Origin: Oscillospiraceae bacterium
GTDB taxonomy: Bacteria; Bacillota; Clostridia; Oscillospirales; Oscillospiraceae
NCBI GenBank assembly: GCA_017399325.1
Contig: JAFQDY010000068.1
Location: 1-13,294, forward strand
DNA: 13,294 bases
Reading direction: 5' to 3'
A model generated the notes under the pieces. It was not told the origin of the DNA and did no database searches. It saw nothing but the letters and a program-made list of their open reading frames with translations. A program made the translations under genes and the position numbers. Of this stretch, positions 1 to 7,840 are shown one piece after another (positions within the stretch are counted from its first letter, which is position 1; the number at the start of each line of letters is the position of its first letter).

Positions 1-436
1 CTTCGTAGAGTTTCTTGAAGATCCACTGGGTCCACTTGTAGAAATTGGGGTCAGAAGTGGACAGAACTTTGGACCAGTCATAGTCAAAGCCCAATTCTTT
101 CAACTGGGTGGAGAATGTTTCGATATTCTTCTGTGTAAAGCCGTTGGGATGGTTACCGGTATCCACCGCATACTGCTCCGCAGGCAGACCGAAAGAGTCA
201 TAGCCCATAGGGTGCAGCACATTATAACCCTGCATACGCTTCATTCTGGACATAATATCCGTCGCGGTGTAACCCTCGGGGTGACCTGCGTGCAGACCCA
301 CGCCGGAAGGATACGGAAACATATCCAAAACATAGTATTTCGGTTTGGAGAAATCCCACACATCGGTGTGGAAAGTATCGTGCTCTTCCCAATATTTTTG
401 CCATTTTTGTTCTACTTTTTGATGCTCGTAAATCAT
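1..436 (-). CDS. leuS: Leucyl-tRNA synthetase, N-terminal part (cut by window edge)
   Basis: Class I aminoacyl-tRNA synthetase that attaches leucine to tRNA-Leu in the cytoplasm. Only the first 145 residues are in the window. The reading frame is open to the left edge and the full protein would normally be about 800 or more residues. Seen in sequence: MFPYPSG at residues 39-45, then the class I ATP-binding signature HxGH as HAGH at 49-52. These are followed by the LeuS-typical stretch HPMGYDSFGLPAEQYA at 75-90 and KWTQWIF at 134-140. The start ATG (434-436) is preceded by a purine-rich GAGAGAGGTAGGAA site and lies 15 bp after the rsfS stop, so it is the last visible gene of the smc-to-leuS cluster. 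Aminoacyl-tRNA synthetases make Ap4A as a side product, so the nearby YqeK Ap4A-hydrolase domain is a plausible functional neighbour (inference). Assignment is secure. Confidence 0.96.
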   Translation of the reverse strand, partial: MIYEHQKVEQKWQKYWEEHDTFHTDVWDFSKPKYYVLDMFPYPSGVGLHAGHPEGYTATDIMSRMKRMQGYNVLHPMGYDSFGLPAEQYAVDTGNHPNGFTQKNIETFSTQLKELGFDYDWSKVLSTSDPNFYKWTQWIFKKLYE

Positions 437-451
437 GGCTTCCTACCTCTC

Positions 452-814
452 TCATTCCTCGATCACAATATCGCTGATGTCGACCTGTTCGGCATCTGCC
501 CACAGGCGCTCTAAAGAATAGAATTCTCTTGCGTCTTCGGTGAACACATGGACCACCAGACTGCCGTAGTCTAAAAGTTCCCAAGTATTGCCCCGGTGGC
601 CTTCCCGGCCCAGCATAGGCTCTCCCAGTTGTTCCAAAGTGAACTCCGCGTGATCGCACAGTGTCTTGACATGGGTGTTGGATGTGCCGGTGCAGATCAG
701 GAAATAGTCCGCAAGGGAACTTACCTTGTCGATCTTTAAGAGTTTGATATTCATCCCCTTCTTTTCGTCCAGGGCTTTTGTGACTGCATACGCAACTTCT
801 TTTGCACTTAACAT
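452..814 (-). CDS. rsfS: Ribosomal silencing factor RsfS (Iojap family)
   Basis: RsfS binds ribosomal protein L14 on the 50S subunit and blocks subunit joining when nutrients are scarce; this role is family knowledge. The 120-residue protein matches the usual family length. Visible motifs are SSLADYFLICTGTSNTHVK at residues 32-50 and the C-terminal block WELLDYGSLVVHVF followed by FYSLERLWADAE (residues 78-109), both typical of the Iojap/DUF143 domain. I chose the ATG at 812-814 over an in-frame ATG 33 bp upstream, because it has a good GAAAGGACG ribosome binding site at the right distance and begins like family members (MLSAKEVA). The start overlaps the end of the nadD-yqeK gene by 7 bp, which suggests translational coupling. 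The order nadD-yqeK-rsfS is the usual Firmicutes arrangement. Confidence 0.95.
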   Translation of the reverse strand: MLSAKEVAYAVTKALDEKKGMNIKLLKIDKVSSLADYFLICTGTSNTHVKTLCDHAEFTLEQLGEPMLGREGHRGNTWELLDYGSLVVHVFTEDAREFYSLERLWADAEQVDISDIVIEE

Positions 815-2001
815 TTTACTTCGTCCTTTCTTTTTTCCTGAAACCAAGCCAGTGTTTCCAGTCCCACCGGGGAAATTTCCTTACCCTGTTCCCGCAGGAG
901 CGCAAGGGTCATTTCCAGTCCCAGCAAGACAGCCCGGTCTAAATCTGTAAAAGCCAATTCTCTTAGGTCTTCCACACCGGGGAAGTCCCGATTCGGCTCA
1001 ATATAGTCTGCAATATAAATGATTTTTTCCAAAAGGTTCATACCGGGTTTGCCGGTGGTGTGGCTGCAGATGGCGTCCACAACTGCCCTGTTTTCTCCGA
1101 ATATCCTGTCTGCCACAACAGAGCCTGTCAAGGCGTGAAGCACTTTGGGATTTTTTTCCGAAAAAGCGTCTAACATCTTACCATATTCCCTGCACAAAGT
1201 CAATTGCAGCGGGCCGGCGAGGGCTTTCGTAACATCGTGAAGCAGACCTGCCCGGGCCGCATCGGTTACATCTGCGCCCCAATGTTCCGCTAACTTGACC
1301 GCCGTGTCCCGGCAACCCAAAACATGGGGTATCCGGCTGGGTTTGACCAAATCCGCAACCACTTGTTCCAGTTGGTCCATTGGTAGGTTTCGGTAATTGC
1401 GGCCTGCGCCGTAAAGATTGTTTTCTTTGATATACTCCCCAACGCCTGCAGGCAGAAACGGCTCTGCACAGCCAAAGACAAGCATTCGCCGCAGTTGGGT
1501 GGACGACATAACGGTCACAGGGTTTTCCACCAGATAAACCCTGGCGCCGTCTTTTTCCATTATTGCCTTTTGTGCGGCAATTTGCTCCAGTTCGTCTTTC
1601 TCACCCCGGTAAAACACACCCAGAGATGCGTTTTGCAGGATCCTGCCCGGTTCACGCCAAGTGGCAAAGGACAAAAACATATCCGTTCCCATAAACAGGA
1701 CAAGTTCATCATTGGGATATTGGGCGCGCAACGCTTCCACCGTTTCGTAGGTAAAACTTGTGCCGCCCCGATCCAACTCGATTGAACTAACTTCCATCTT
1801 CTCCCCCGCTGCGATCCTCACCATTTGGGCGCGCTGCCAAGGAGTGGGCGTATGGTTAGGTAATTTCTTATGGGGCGCAATGCAAGACGGTATCAGCAGG
1901 AGTTTTTCCAATTTTAACGCAGAAATGGCGTACTGCGCCGCGCGCAGATGCCCCACATGAGGCGGATTGAATGTTCCTCCGTAAATACCGATACGCGCCA
2001 T
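808..2001 (-). CDS. nadD: Fused nicotinate-nucleotide adenylyltransferase and YqeK-type Ap4A hydrolase
   Basis: A 397-residue two-domain protein. Residues 1 to about 198 are NadD, which joins ATP and nicotinate mononucleotide to give deamido-NAD in NAD biosynthesis. It shows the nucleotidyltransferase signature GGTFNPPHVGH at 8-18 and the late motif SSTQLR at 166-171. Residues about 208-397 are a YqeK-type HD domain, a family known to split diadenosine tetraphosphate (Ap4A) symmetrically. The metal ligands are visible as H226, H255-D256, H289, H314 and D332, with LLHDVTK, CSHTTGKPGM and IADYIEPNRDFPGVEDLR all YqeK-like. The two domains are separate adjacent genes in Bacillus subtilis. Here they are in one frame with only about a 10-residue linker and no stop or restart site. 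All key residues are present in both halves, so both activities are expected. The start has a GAGGGG site and lies 15 bp after yhbY. Confidence 0.95.
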   Translation of the reverse strand: MARIGIYGGTFNPPHVGHLRAAQYAISALKLEKLLLIPSCIAPHKKLPNHTPTPWQRAQMVRIAAGEKMEVSSIELDRGGTSFTYETVEALRAQYPNDELVLFMGTDMFLSFATWREPGRILQNASLGVFYRGEKDELEQIAAQKAIMEKDGARVYLVENPVTVMSSTQLRRMLVFGCAEPFLPAGVGEYIKENNLYGAGRNYRNLPMDQLEQVVADLVKPSRIPHVLGCRDTAVKLAEHWGADVTDAARAGLLHDVTKALAGPLQLTLCREYGKMLDAFSEKNPKVLHALTGSVVADRIFGENRAVVDAICSHTTGKPGMNLLEKIIYIADYIEPNRDFPGVEDLRELAFTDLDRAVLLGLEMTLALLREQGKEISPVGLETLAWFQEKRKDEVKC

Positions 2002-2016
2002 ATTGCACCCCTCTTT

Positions 2017-2490
2017 TTATTCGTCAGAATTCCTTAACTGTCTCTCACGATCCCGTTCAATAGCCTTTTCAATGGCCTGCTGACGGAAATATTCGTTGCG
2101 TTGCTGCCGCACTTTCTGGGCCGCCTGCCGACGGGCCTGCGCGCCCTTGCGGACGGGGTTTTTCTTGCCGCTTGCAGTGGGCTGCCGCTTGGCCCGACCC
2201 ACTTGGTTGCGCTCCTGCTGGAGTTTTTCGCTGAAGCGGTAGATGACAAACTTGGTGCCGATCACCGCCACGCCTTCTGCGCCGGTAGCCTGGCACAGTT
2301 CATCGCACACTTCACGGGGCGTCATCATTGCGCCCTCCAGCACCTTGCCCTTGACCAGTTCCCGGGCATCCAACTGATTTTCCGCTTCCGCGATCAAGGT
2401 ATCGGTAATGCCGCTTTTGCCAACCATCAAAGTGGTGTCGATAGTGGTCGCCTGACTTCTTAATTCGGCACGCTCTTTACTTGTCAGCAT
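2017..2490 (-). CDS. yhbY: YhbY-type RNA-binding protein with a basic C-terminal tail
   Basis: A CRM (CRS1-YhbY) domain protein. Members associate with pre-50S ribosomal particles and fold like a KH domain. Residues 1 to about 95 form the domain: MLTSKERAELRSQA at the start, then LMVGKSGIT, where GKSG (24-27) is the GxxG RNA-binding loop, then LDARELVKGKVL and a terminal VIGTKFVIYRFS strand. Typical bacterial YhbY is about 97 residues. This one is 157, because residues about 96-157 form a highly charged tail with 18 Lys/Arg, rich in Gln and Ala and probably disordered or helical. The start follows a perfect AAGGAGG site and overlaps the end of rdgB by 14 bp. A role in large-subunit assembly is inferred from the family. 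The function of the tail is unknown, though extra RNA contacts are likely. Confidence 0.92.
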   Translation of the reverse strand: MLTSKERAELRSQATTIDTTLMVGKSGITDTLIAEAENQLDARELVKGKVLEGAMMTPREVCDELCQATGAEGVAVIGTKFVIYRFSEKLQQERNQVGRAKRQPTASGKKNPVRKGAQARRQAAQKVRQQRNEYFRQQAIEKAIERDRERQLRNSDE

Positions 2491-3082
2491 AACCTGCCTC
2501 CTTTAGTTTCCTGTAAAATTCCTTCAGTGCGTTTGCCCGATGGGACACCTCGTTTTTCTCCTCCGGAGAAAGTTCCGCGGTGGATTTGCCCAAGGGCGGA
2601 TAGTAGAAAATGGGGTCATAGCCAAAGCCGTTCTCCCCTCTCGGTTCTCTTAAAAGTTCGCCGTGGATCTCGCCCCGGGCCTGTATGACGGTCTCGTCGG
2701 GGGTGATCATGGTGATCACGCAGAAGAACTGGGCCTGTCGCTGGCCGTCGGGAACTTGTTCTGTATTTTTCAGCAGTAATTCAAGCCGTCCCCAATCGTC
2801 CAGAGAATCGTCAAAGCCGTAACGGGCAGAGTAGATGCCCGGTTCGCCGTTTAAGGCGTCCACCGCAATGCCGGAGTCGTCTGCCAACGCAGGCAGGCCG
2901 GTGGCCTCCATCACAGCGCGGGCCTTAATGAGGGAGTTTTCCTCAAAAGTGGTGCCGTTTTCCTCTACGTCAATATCCACACCCAGTTCCGACTGGAGTA
3001 CCAACTCCATATCGAATTTCTCGGTTATTTTGCTGATTTCAACCAGTTTATGCTTATTTTTGCTTGCTAAAACTACTTTCAT
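2477..3082 (-). CDS. rdgB: XTP/dITP diphosphatase (RdgB/HAM1 family)
   Basis: Hydrolyses non-canonical purine nucleoside triphosphates (XTP, ITP, dITP) to monophosphate and pyrophosphate, keeping deaminated purines out of DNA and RNA. The 201-residue length is normal. Motifs seen: the N-terminal substrate loop ASKNKHKL (6-13), LADDSGIAVDALNGEPGIYSARY (67-88) with the catalytic Asp in DDSG, GENGFGYDPIFYYP (149-162), and SHRANAL (180-186), the base-recognition motif. The start ATG is preceded by AGAGGTAG. Unlike its tightly packed neighbours, it is separated from ftsY by 62 bp containing a palindromic repeat. It overlaps yhbY downstream by 14 bp. No alternative assignment fits. Confidence 0.96.
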   Translation of the reverse strand: MKVVLASKNKHKLVEISKITEKFDMELVLQSELGVDIDVEENGTTFEENSLIKARAVMEATGLPALADDSGIAVDALNGEPGIYSARYGFDDSLDDWGRLELLLKNTEQVPDGQRQAQFFCVITMITPDETVIQARGEIHGELLREPRGENGFGYDPIFYYPPLGKSTAELSPEEKNEVSHRANALKEFYRKLKEAGYADK

Positions 3083-3101
3083 TTGTTTCTACCTCTATTT
3101 A

Positions 3102-3143
3102 GGGGATTGCCACGCCAGTTTGAGAACCGGCTCGCAATGACGC
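3102..3143 (-). repeat. REP-like palindromic element between ftsY and rdgB
   Basis: Read on the minus strand, this short element has the form GTCATTGCGAG, then a stem-loop, then GTGGCAATCCCC. The inner stem pairs GCCGGTT with AACTGGC (one G-T wobble in RNA) around a CTCA loop, and the outer arms ATTGC and GCAAT pair again. The end sequences CATTGCGAG and GGCAATCCCC resemble dispersed palindromic repeats that I recall from several bacterial genomes. Only one copy is seen in this window, so the repeat status rests on memory, not on a search. It lies in the transcribed gap of the operon and could act as an mRNA stabiliser or a partial attenuator. Confidence 0.6.
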
Positions 3144-3144
3144 T

Positions 3145-4050
3145 TTATAGCAATGCCTCCACAAAACTTTCTGCCTCAAAGGGCATCAGGTCGTCTGCCT
3201 GTTCGCCAACGCCCACAAACTTCACAGGAATTTGCAAAGCATCCGCCACCGCGATCACGATGCCGCCCTTGGCAGTACCGTCCAGTTTGGTTAGCGCCAC
3301 GGCGGTGACGCCGGCGATCTCCTTAAACTGCTTGGCTTGGATCAGGCCGTTTTGTCCGGTTGTGCCGTCCAGCACCAAGAGAACCTCTTTGGCTGCATTG
3401 GGCAGTTCCCGTTCTACGATGCGGCTGATCTTGTTCAGTTCGTTCATCAGGTTCTGCTTGTTGTGCAGGCGGCCTGCGGTGTCGATCAAAATCACATCGG
3501 CATTTTTTGCCTTGGCAGACTGAATACCGTCATAGACAACAGAAGCGGGGTCTGCACCTTCGTGCTGGCGGACAATGTCTGCACCTGCACGGCCTGCCCA
3601 TATCTCCAACTGGTCTGCTGCCGCGGCGCGGAAAGTATCGCCGGCAACCAAAAGCACATTTTTGCCACCGTTTTTTAACTGGGTAGCAATTTTTCCGATG
3701 GTGGTGGTCTTACCCACGCCGTTGACGCCGATGACCAAGACCACAGAGGGAGTCGTGGAGAGATTTAAGGCAGTATCGCCCACGTTCAGCATCTCCACCA
3801 AAATCTCTTTTAAGGCCTGCTTGGCTTCGTCGGTGGTTTTCAAATGATTTTCACGGACGGTTTTCCGCAAAAAGTCAGTTGCTTTTACCGCCGTGTCCAC
3901 ACCTAAGTCCGCCAAAATGAGGCTTTCTTCCAATTCATCGTAAAAATCGTCGTCGATCTCGGAAAAACCGGAGAACACGCTGCCCAAAGTATTGCTGAGG
4001 GCATCTCTTGTTTTGCTGAGACCAGCCTTGATTTTATCAAAAAATGCCAT
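3145..4050 (-). CDS. ftsY: Signal recognition particle receptor FtsY
   Basis: The SRP receptor GTPase, which docks SRP-ribosome complexes at the membrane for co-translational insertion. The 301-residue protein consists of the NG domain only: a helical N domain (about 1-95) and the G domain. GTPase motifs are G1 GVNGVGKTTT (108-117), the SRP-type GDTFRAAAADQL (137-148), G3 DTAGR (190-194) and G4/closing loop TKLDGTAKGG (254-263), ending in the usual C-terminal amphipathic helix. FtsY is distinguished from Ffh by the missing M domain and by the start MAFFDKIKAGLSKTR, a putative amphipathic membrane-targeting helix. The acidic A domain of Escherichia coli FtsY is absent, as is normal in Gram-positive bacteria. 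The start has an AAGGAG site and follows smc by 12 bp, a classic smc-ftsY pair. Confidence 0.97.
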   Translation of the reverse strand: MAFFDKIKAGLSKTRDALSNTLGSVFSGFSEIDDDFYDELEESLILADLGVDTAVKATDFLRKTVRENHLKTTDEAKQALKEILVEMLNVGDTALNLSTTPSVVLVIGVNGVGKTTTIGKIATQLKNGGKNVLLVAGDTFRAAAADQLEIWAGRAGADIVRQHEGADPASVVYDGIQSAKAKNADVILIDTAGRLHNKQNLMNELNKISRIVERELPNAAKEVLLVLDGTTGQNGLIQAKQFKEIAGVTAVALTKLDGTAKGGIVIAVADALQIPVKFVGVGEQADDLMPFEAESFVEALL

Positions 4051-4062
4051 GGATTTGCTCCT

Positions 4063-7000
4063 TTATTCCATAATGCCCAGTTGTTCGCCGATTTGGTTCA
4101 GGTCCAGGCGCAGCAGTTTGCTGATGCCCTGCTCCTGCATGGTTACGCCGTAAAGCACATCGGATGCTTCCATTGTGCCGCGGCGGTGGGTAATGACGAT
4201 AAACTGGGTCTTTTCGCTCAAATTCCGCAAATAAGAGGAGAATCGCTCCACATTCCGGTCGTCCAACGCTGCATCGATTTCGTCCAGCATACAGAAAGGC
4301 GTAGGCCGCACTTTCAAAATGGCGAAATACAACGCAATCGCCACAAATGCCTTTTCACCGCCGGAAAGAAGCGTAATGGTTTTTACCTGTTTTCCGGGAG
4401 GCTGCACGCGGATCTCAATGCCGCAGGTCAAGGGATTTTCCGGGTCTTCCAAAAGCAGTTGACCTTTACCGCCGTTGAACATTTCCTCGAAGACTTTGCC
4501 GAAATACTCGTTGATCTTGGCAAATTCCGTTACGAAGATCTCGGTCATTTGGGTGGTGATCTCCTTGATGATGCCTTCCAGATCCTTCTTTGCGCCCAGA
4601 ACATCGTCCCGCTGATCGGTCAGGTAGGTGTACCGCTCGTTGATACGGGCATACTCGTCGATGGCACCCAAGTTGGGTGTACCCAATGCGGAGATCTTCC
4701 GCTTCAATTCCGCGATGCGGCGGTTGCCCTCGGTGATGGATTCGATCTGACCTCGCTTTTCTGCGGCAGTACCGGGCGTCAAGCCGTAAGTGTCCCACAG
4801 TCTGTCAATGGTGTTTTTCTCTTCCAGTAAGATGGTTTCCTTCTTGTTTTCAAGCAAAGCGCAGGCCCACTCCATATTGAGAATGTTCTTATTCTTCTCT
4901 TGAATGTCGCCCTCGTTTTTGGATTTTTCCGCTTCGATGCGGGCGTAATCGCCCAGCGCGTCCTGCATAGACTGGCGCATTTTGGCGATCTCTGCGGCAT
5001 TTTCTTCCTTACGGGTCTCCTGCTTGCGGATCTCGTCCTCCAAGCGGGTATTTTCTGCAGCAATGCCGTCAATATCAGCCAGTTTTCTGTTTTTATCGCC
5101 CTCGGTAGCTGCCTGCAAAACGCGCAGGTCCGCAATATGGGCGTTCGCCGTTGCCTTTTCTGCCTCCAACGCAGCGGCATCGGTGCGGATCAAGTTGATC
5201 TGGTCGGTAATGGCCGCCACGGACTTTTCCGCCTCGGACTGCGTACCTTCCAAATTCCGCAACTGCTGGCGGGTCTCCTCCAGTTGGGTGGTGAACACCG
5301 CGATCTGGGCTTTTACCGCAGCCAGTTGTTCCTTATCGGCAGTTTGCCGGCTGTTCAGGCCGTCTTTTTCCCGATTGGCGGCATCCTTGGCATCGCAGAT
5401 GGCCTGCAGCCAGATCTCATGCTGCCGCACAAGACCCTCTTGGGTCAAAACCTGCTTTTCCGCTTCCTGCAGTTGTTCCTTGGCGGCAGTCAGTTGGAAT
5501 TCCACCTGATCGGCTGCCCGACGGGCTTCCTGGAACTCGGTTTCCAATGCGTCCAGTTTCTCCTGCAGGTCTTTTTCCTGTTTTAAGAGTTTTTCCAGTT
5601 CATTGGCGCGGCTCAAAATGCCCGCCTCTTTGTTCACAGAACCGCCGGTCATAGAGCCGCCGGCTTCCATCACCTGTCCGTCCAGAGTTACGATCTTAAA
5701 TCGCTGGGCATACTGCTTGGACATAGCGATTGCAGAATCCAGGTCCTGGGCGATGACGATCCTGCCCAGAAGTTTTTCCATAACGCCCCGGTATTGCTTG
5801 TCGAATTTCACCAGTTCGGTGGCCCGACCCACAAAGCCTCGGCACTTTTCAAGGCCGGTTTCCTGCAAGGATTTGCCCTTTGCGGTGGAAATGGGAATGA
5901 CGGTGGTACGGCCGCCGTTGGTGCGCTTTAAGTAGGACAAAATGGCTTTGCCGTCCTGCTCGTTATCCACAACGATCTGCTGCAGCGCGCCGCCAAGAGC
6001 GATCTCGATAGCCACAGTATAGGCATCGTCCGTACGGATCAGTTGGGACACCGGTCCGTGTACATTCCGAAGTGCGCCGTGTTTGGCTTCCTGCATTACA
6101 TTCCGGACAGACTTGTGGTAACCCTCATAGTCCTTTTCCATTGCCCGGAACACGCGGGTCTTTGCCGTTACGGAATCCAGTTCGCTCCGCAGTTTTTGCA
6201 CCTTTTCTGCCAGTTCGTCCCGGCGCTTTGCCCGGGTGGTCTGCCGCAGAGTGTAACCGGAAATGGCGTTTTGGTTGGCCGTCACTTCGTCTTGGGCATT
6301 TTTCAAAAGTTTTTGCGCCTGCTGCAGGTTGTCTCTTGCTTCCTGCTCCCGGTCTGCACCGGATGCCAGATCGGCATCGATCTGGGCGATACGGGCAGCG
6401 CTTTCACCGATAGCCGTTTCCAGCGCCTTGGTGTCCGCTTCCCGGGCAGCCAAATCGCCGGTCAAGGCAACCTCCCGGGTGCGCAGTTCCATAAACTGGC
6501 GGGTAATGCCCTGGGCATCGGCGGTCATAGCAAGAAGTTGTTTCTGCAAAACTTCCAGATCTGCTGCCTTTTTCGACAATATTTCATCGATTTGGCCAAT
6601 GCGGGTCGTGGTCTGCTCCAACTGGACCGCTATGCCGCTGCTGCGGTCTTCCTGACCCTGCAGGTCTTCGCGGCTGCGACGGATATTTTCTTCATTATGC
6701 TCGATGGTGCTGCGCAAAAGGGCGATCTGACCCTCGATTTGCTGGCCTGTGCCTTCCAGCAAAGACACCTGCTCCCGCAGCATATCCACAGTTCCGTTTT
6801 GATGGCGCAGTTGCGCGCCCATTTCCTCGGTGGTTTTATAGAGTTTATCCAGTTCCTCGTGGGCCTGCTGCAGCACGAATGACGCAGAAGTATAGTCCTC
6901 CTCCGCTTTCTTGGCATCTGCGGACAGTTTTTCCAACTTATCCATCCAAACCGCCACTTCCACGCCCTGCAATTCATCACGCAGAGCCAGGTATTTGGTG

Positions 7001-7635
7001 GCTTTTTCCGATTGGATACGCAGAGGTTCCAGTTGCAATTCCAGTTCGGAGATCTTATCGCCGATGCGCATCAAATTATCTTCCGTATGGGCAAGTTTAC
7101 GCTCGGTTTCCTCTTTGCGGTGGCGGTATTTGGAGATACCTGCCGCCTCCTCAAAAATCTCACGGCGGTCAGCGCTCTTGAGGGACAGAATTTCATCGAT
7201 CCTGCCCTGACCGATATTGGAATAACCCTCTTTGCCCAGACCTGTGTCCATAAACATTTCGTTGATGTCACGCAGGCGGACAGATTGGCGATTGATATAG
7301 TATTCACTGTCGCCGGAGCGATAATACCGGCGGGTGACCATCACTTCGTCTGCATCGTATGCAAGGGCCCGGTCGGTATTGTCCAGCGTCAGCGTCGCTT
7401 CCGCAAAACCCACGGCAGACCGCTTCTGGGTGCCGCCGAAAATAACGTCCTCCATTTTTGCGCCACGGAGGGTCTTGGTGCTCTGTTCGCCCATGACCCA
7501 CAAAATGGCATCGGAGATATTGGATTTGCCCGAACCGTTGGGGCCGACGATTGCGGTAATATCGTCGCCAAACCGAATCAGGGTCTTATCAGGGAAGGAC
7601 TTAAACCCCTGTACTTCCAAACTTTTTAGATACAT
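4063..7635 (-). CDS. smc: Chromosome segregation/condensin ATPase Smc
   Basis: The structural-maintenance-of-chromosomes ATPase, which with ScpA and ScpB forms the bacterial condensin that organises and segregates chromosomes. It is full length at 1190 residues. The order is: N-terminal ATPase head with Walker A GPNGSGKS (31-38) and the SMC stretch GKEGYSNIGQGRIDEIL (134-150); a long coiled coil (about 165-500, rich in Glu, Lys, Gln and Leu heptads); a globular hinge (about 505-675) containing HGPVSQLI and the Gly-rich GGSMTGGSVNK; a second coiled coil (about 675-1010); and the C-terminal head with the ABC signature LSGGEKA (1090-1096) and Walker B CMLDEIDAALDD. The start has a GGGAGG site. 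It is the first gene of the leftward operon, with a promoter about 100 bp upstream. rnc, often located before smc, is not found here. Confidence 0.98.
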   Translation of the reverse strand: MYLKSLEVQGFKSFPDKTLIRFGDDITAIVGPNGSGKSNISDAILWVMGEQSTKTLRGAKMEDVIFGGTQKRSAVGFAEATLTLDNTDRALAYDADEVMVTRRYYRSGDSEYYINRQSVRLRDINEMFMDTGLGKEGYSNIGQGRIDEILSLKSADRREIFEEAAGISKYRHRKEETERKLAHTEDNLMRIGDKISELELQLEPLRIQSEKATKYLALRDELQGVEVAVWMDKLEKLSADAKKAEEDYTSASFVLQQAHEELDKLYKTTEEMGAQLRHQNGTVDMLREQVSLLEGTGQQIEGQIALLRSTIEHNEENIRRSREDLQGQEDRSSGIAVQLEQTTTRIGQIDEILSKKAADLEVLQKQLLAMTADAQGITRQFMELRTREVALTGDLAAREADTKALETAIGESAARIAQIDADLASGADREQEARDNLQQAQKLLKNAQDEVTANQNAISGYTLRQTTRAKRRDELAEKVQKLRSELDSVTAKTRVFRAMEKDYEGYHKSVRNVMQEAKHGALRNVHGPVSQLIRTDDAYTVAIEIALGGALQQIVVDNEQDGKAILSYLKRTNGGRTTVIPISTAKGKSLQETGLEKCRGFVGRATELVKFDKQYRGVMEKLLGRIVIAQDLDSAIAMSKQYAQRFKIVTLDGQVMEAGGSMTGGSVNKEAGILSRANELEKLLKQEKDLQEKLDALETEFQEARRAADQVEFQLTAAKEQLQEAEKQVLTQEGLVRQHEIWLQAICDAKDAANREKDGLNSRQTADKEQLAAVKAQIAVFTTQLEETRQQLRNLEGTQSEAEKSVAAITDQINLIRTDAAALEAEKATANAHIADLRVLQAATEGDKNRKLADIDGIAAENTRLEDEIRKQETRKEENAAEIAKMRQSMQDALGDYARIEAEKSKNEGDIQEKNKNILNMEWACALLENKKETILLEEKNTIDRLWDTYGLTPGTAAEKRGQIESITEGNRRIAELKRKISALGTPNLGAIDEYARINERYTYLTDQRDDVLGAKKDLEGIIKEITTQMTEIFVTEFAKINEYFGKVFEEMFNGGKGQLLLEDPENPLTCGIEIRVQPPGKQVKTITLLSGGEKAFVAIALYFAILKVRPTPFCMLDEIDAALDDRNVERFSSYLRNLSEKTQFIVITHRRGTMEASDVLYGVTMQEQGISKLLRLDLNQIGEQLGIME

Positions 7636-7728
7636 GCGACCTCCCGGAAAACCGAAATTTTCTCTCTTTTCTTTCTGTAGGAATCATCGTTTTCTTTCAT
7701 ATGGAAAAGAATCTGACATATTCCGTAT

Positions 7729-7757
7729 ATTTTATCATATGGCTGCAGATTTTTCAA
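7729..7757 (-). promoter_or_regulatory. Sigma-A-type promoter for the smc operon
   Basis: On the minus strand, TTGAAA (7752-7757) is separated by exactly 17 bp from TAAAAT (7729-7734), which is preceded by TGA, an extended -10 signature. Transcription should start near 7722, giving a leader of roughly 85-90 nt before smc. A second possible -35, TTGACA, lies upstream at 7784-7789 but has only a weak partner (TATGAA, 16 bp away). Confidence 0.75.
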
Positions 7758-7802
7758 GGTTTTCATAGCAGGAATCCTTGCTTTGTCAACATTATTTTCT
7801 TA

Positions 7803-7831
7803 TTGCCAAAAAACCGCGTATTTGCTATAAT
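7803..7831 (+). promoter_or_regulatory. Strong extended -10 promoter for the E2-like/birA pair
   Basis: TTGCCA (7803-7808), a 17-bp spacer and a perfect TATAAT (7826-7831) preceded by TGC, so the extended -10 TGnTATAAT is complete. The expected start point, about 7 bases after the -10, is near 7838, only about 3 bases before the ATG at 7841. There is no room for a ribosome binding site, which implies a leaderless or near-leaderless mRNA. Confidence 0.8.
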
Positions 7832-7840
7832 ATAGTCGTT

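Noticed and set aside
222..659. 145-codon minus-strand frame overlapping rsfS and leuS
   Set aside because: It is a shifted frame across two genes that both have clear family motifs.
6043..6882. Long open frames on the plus strand across smc (for example 249, 228 and 279 codons)
   Set aside because: They lie opposite a full-length smc with every family motif, have no recognisable domains, and are explained by codon bias on the coding strand.
7778..7840. Upstream in-frame ATG extending the E2-like protein by 21 residues
   Set aside because: It would start upstream of the -35/-10 boxes, and its added residues are encoded by the promoter itself.
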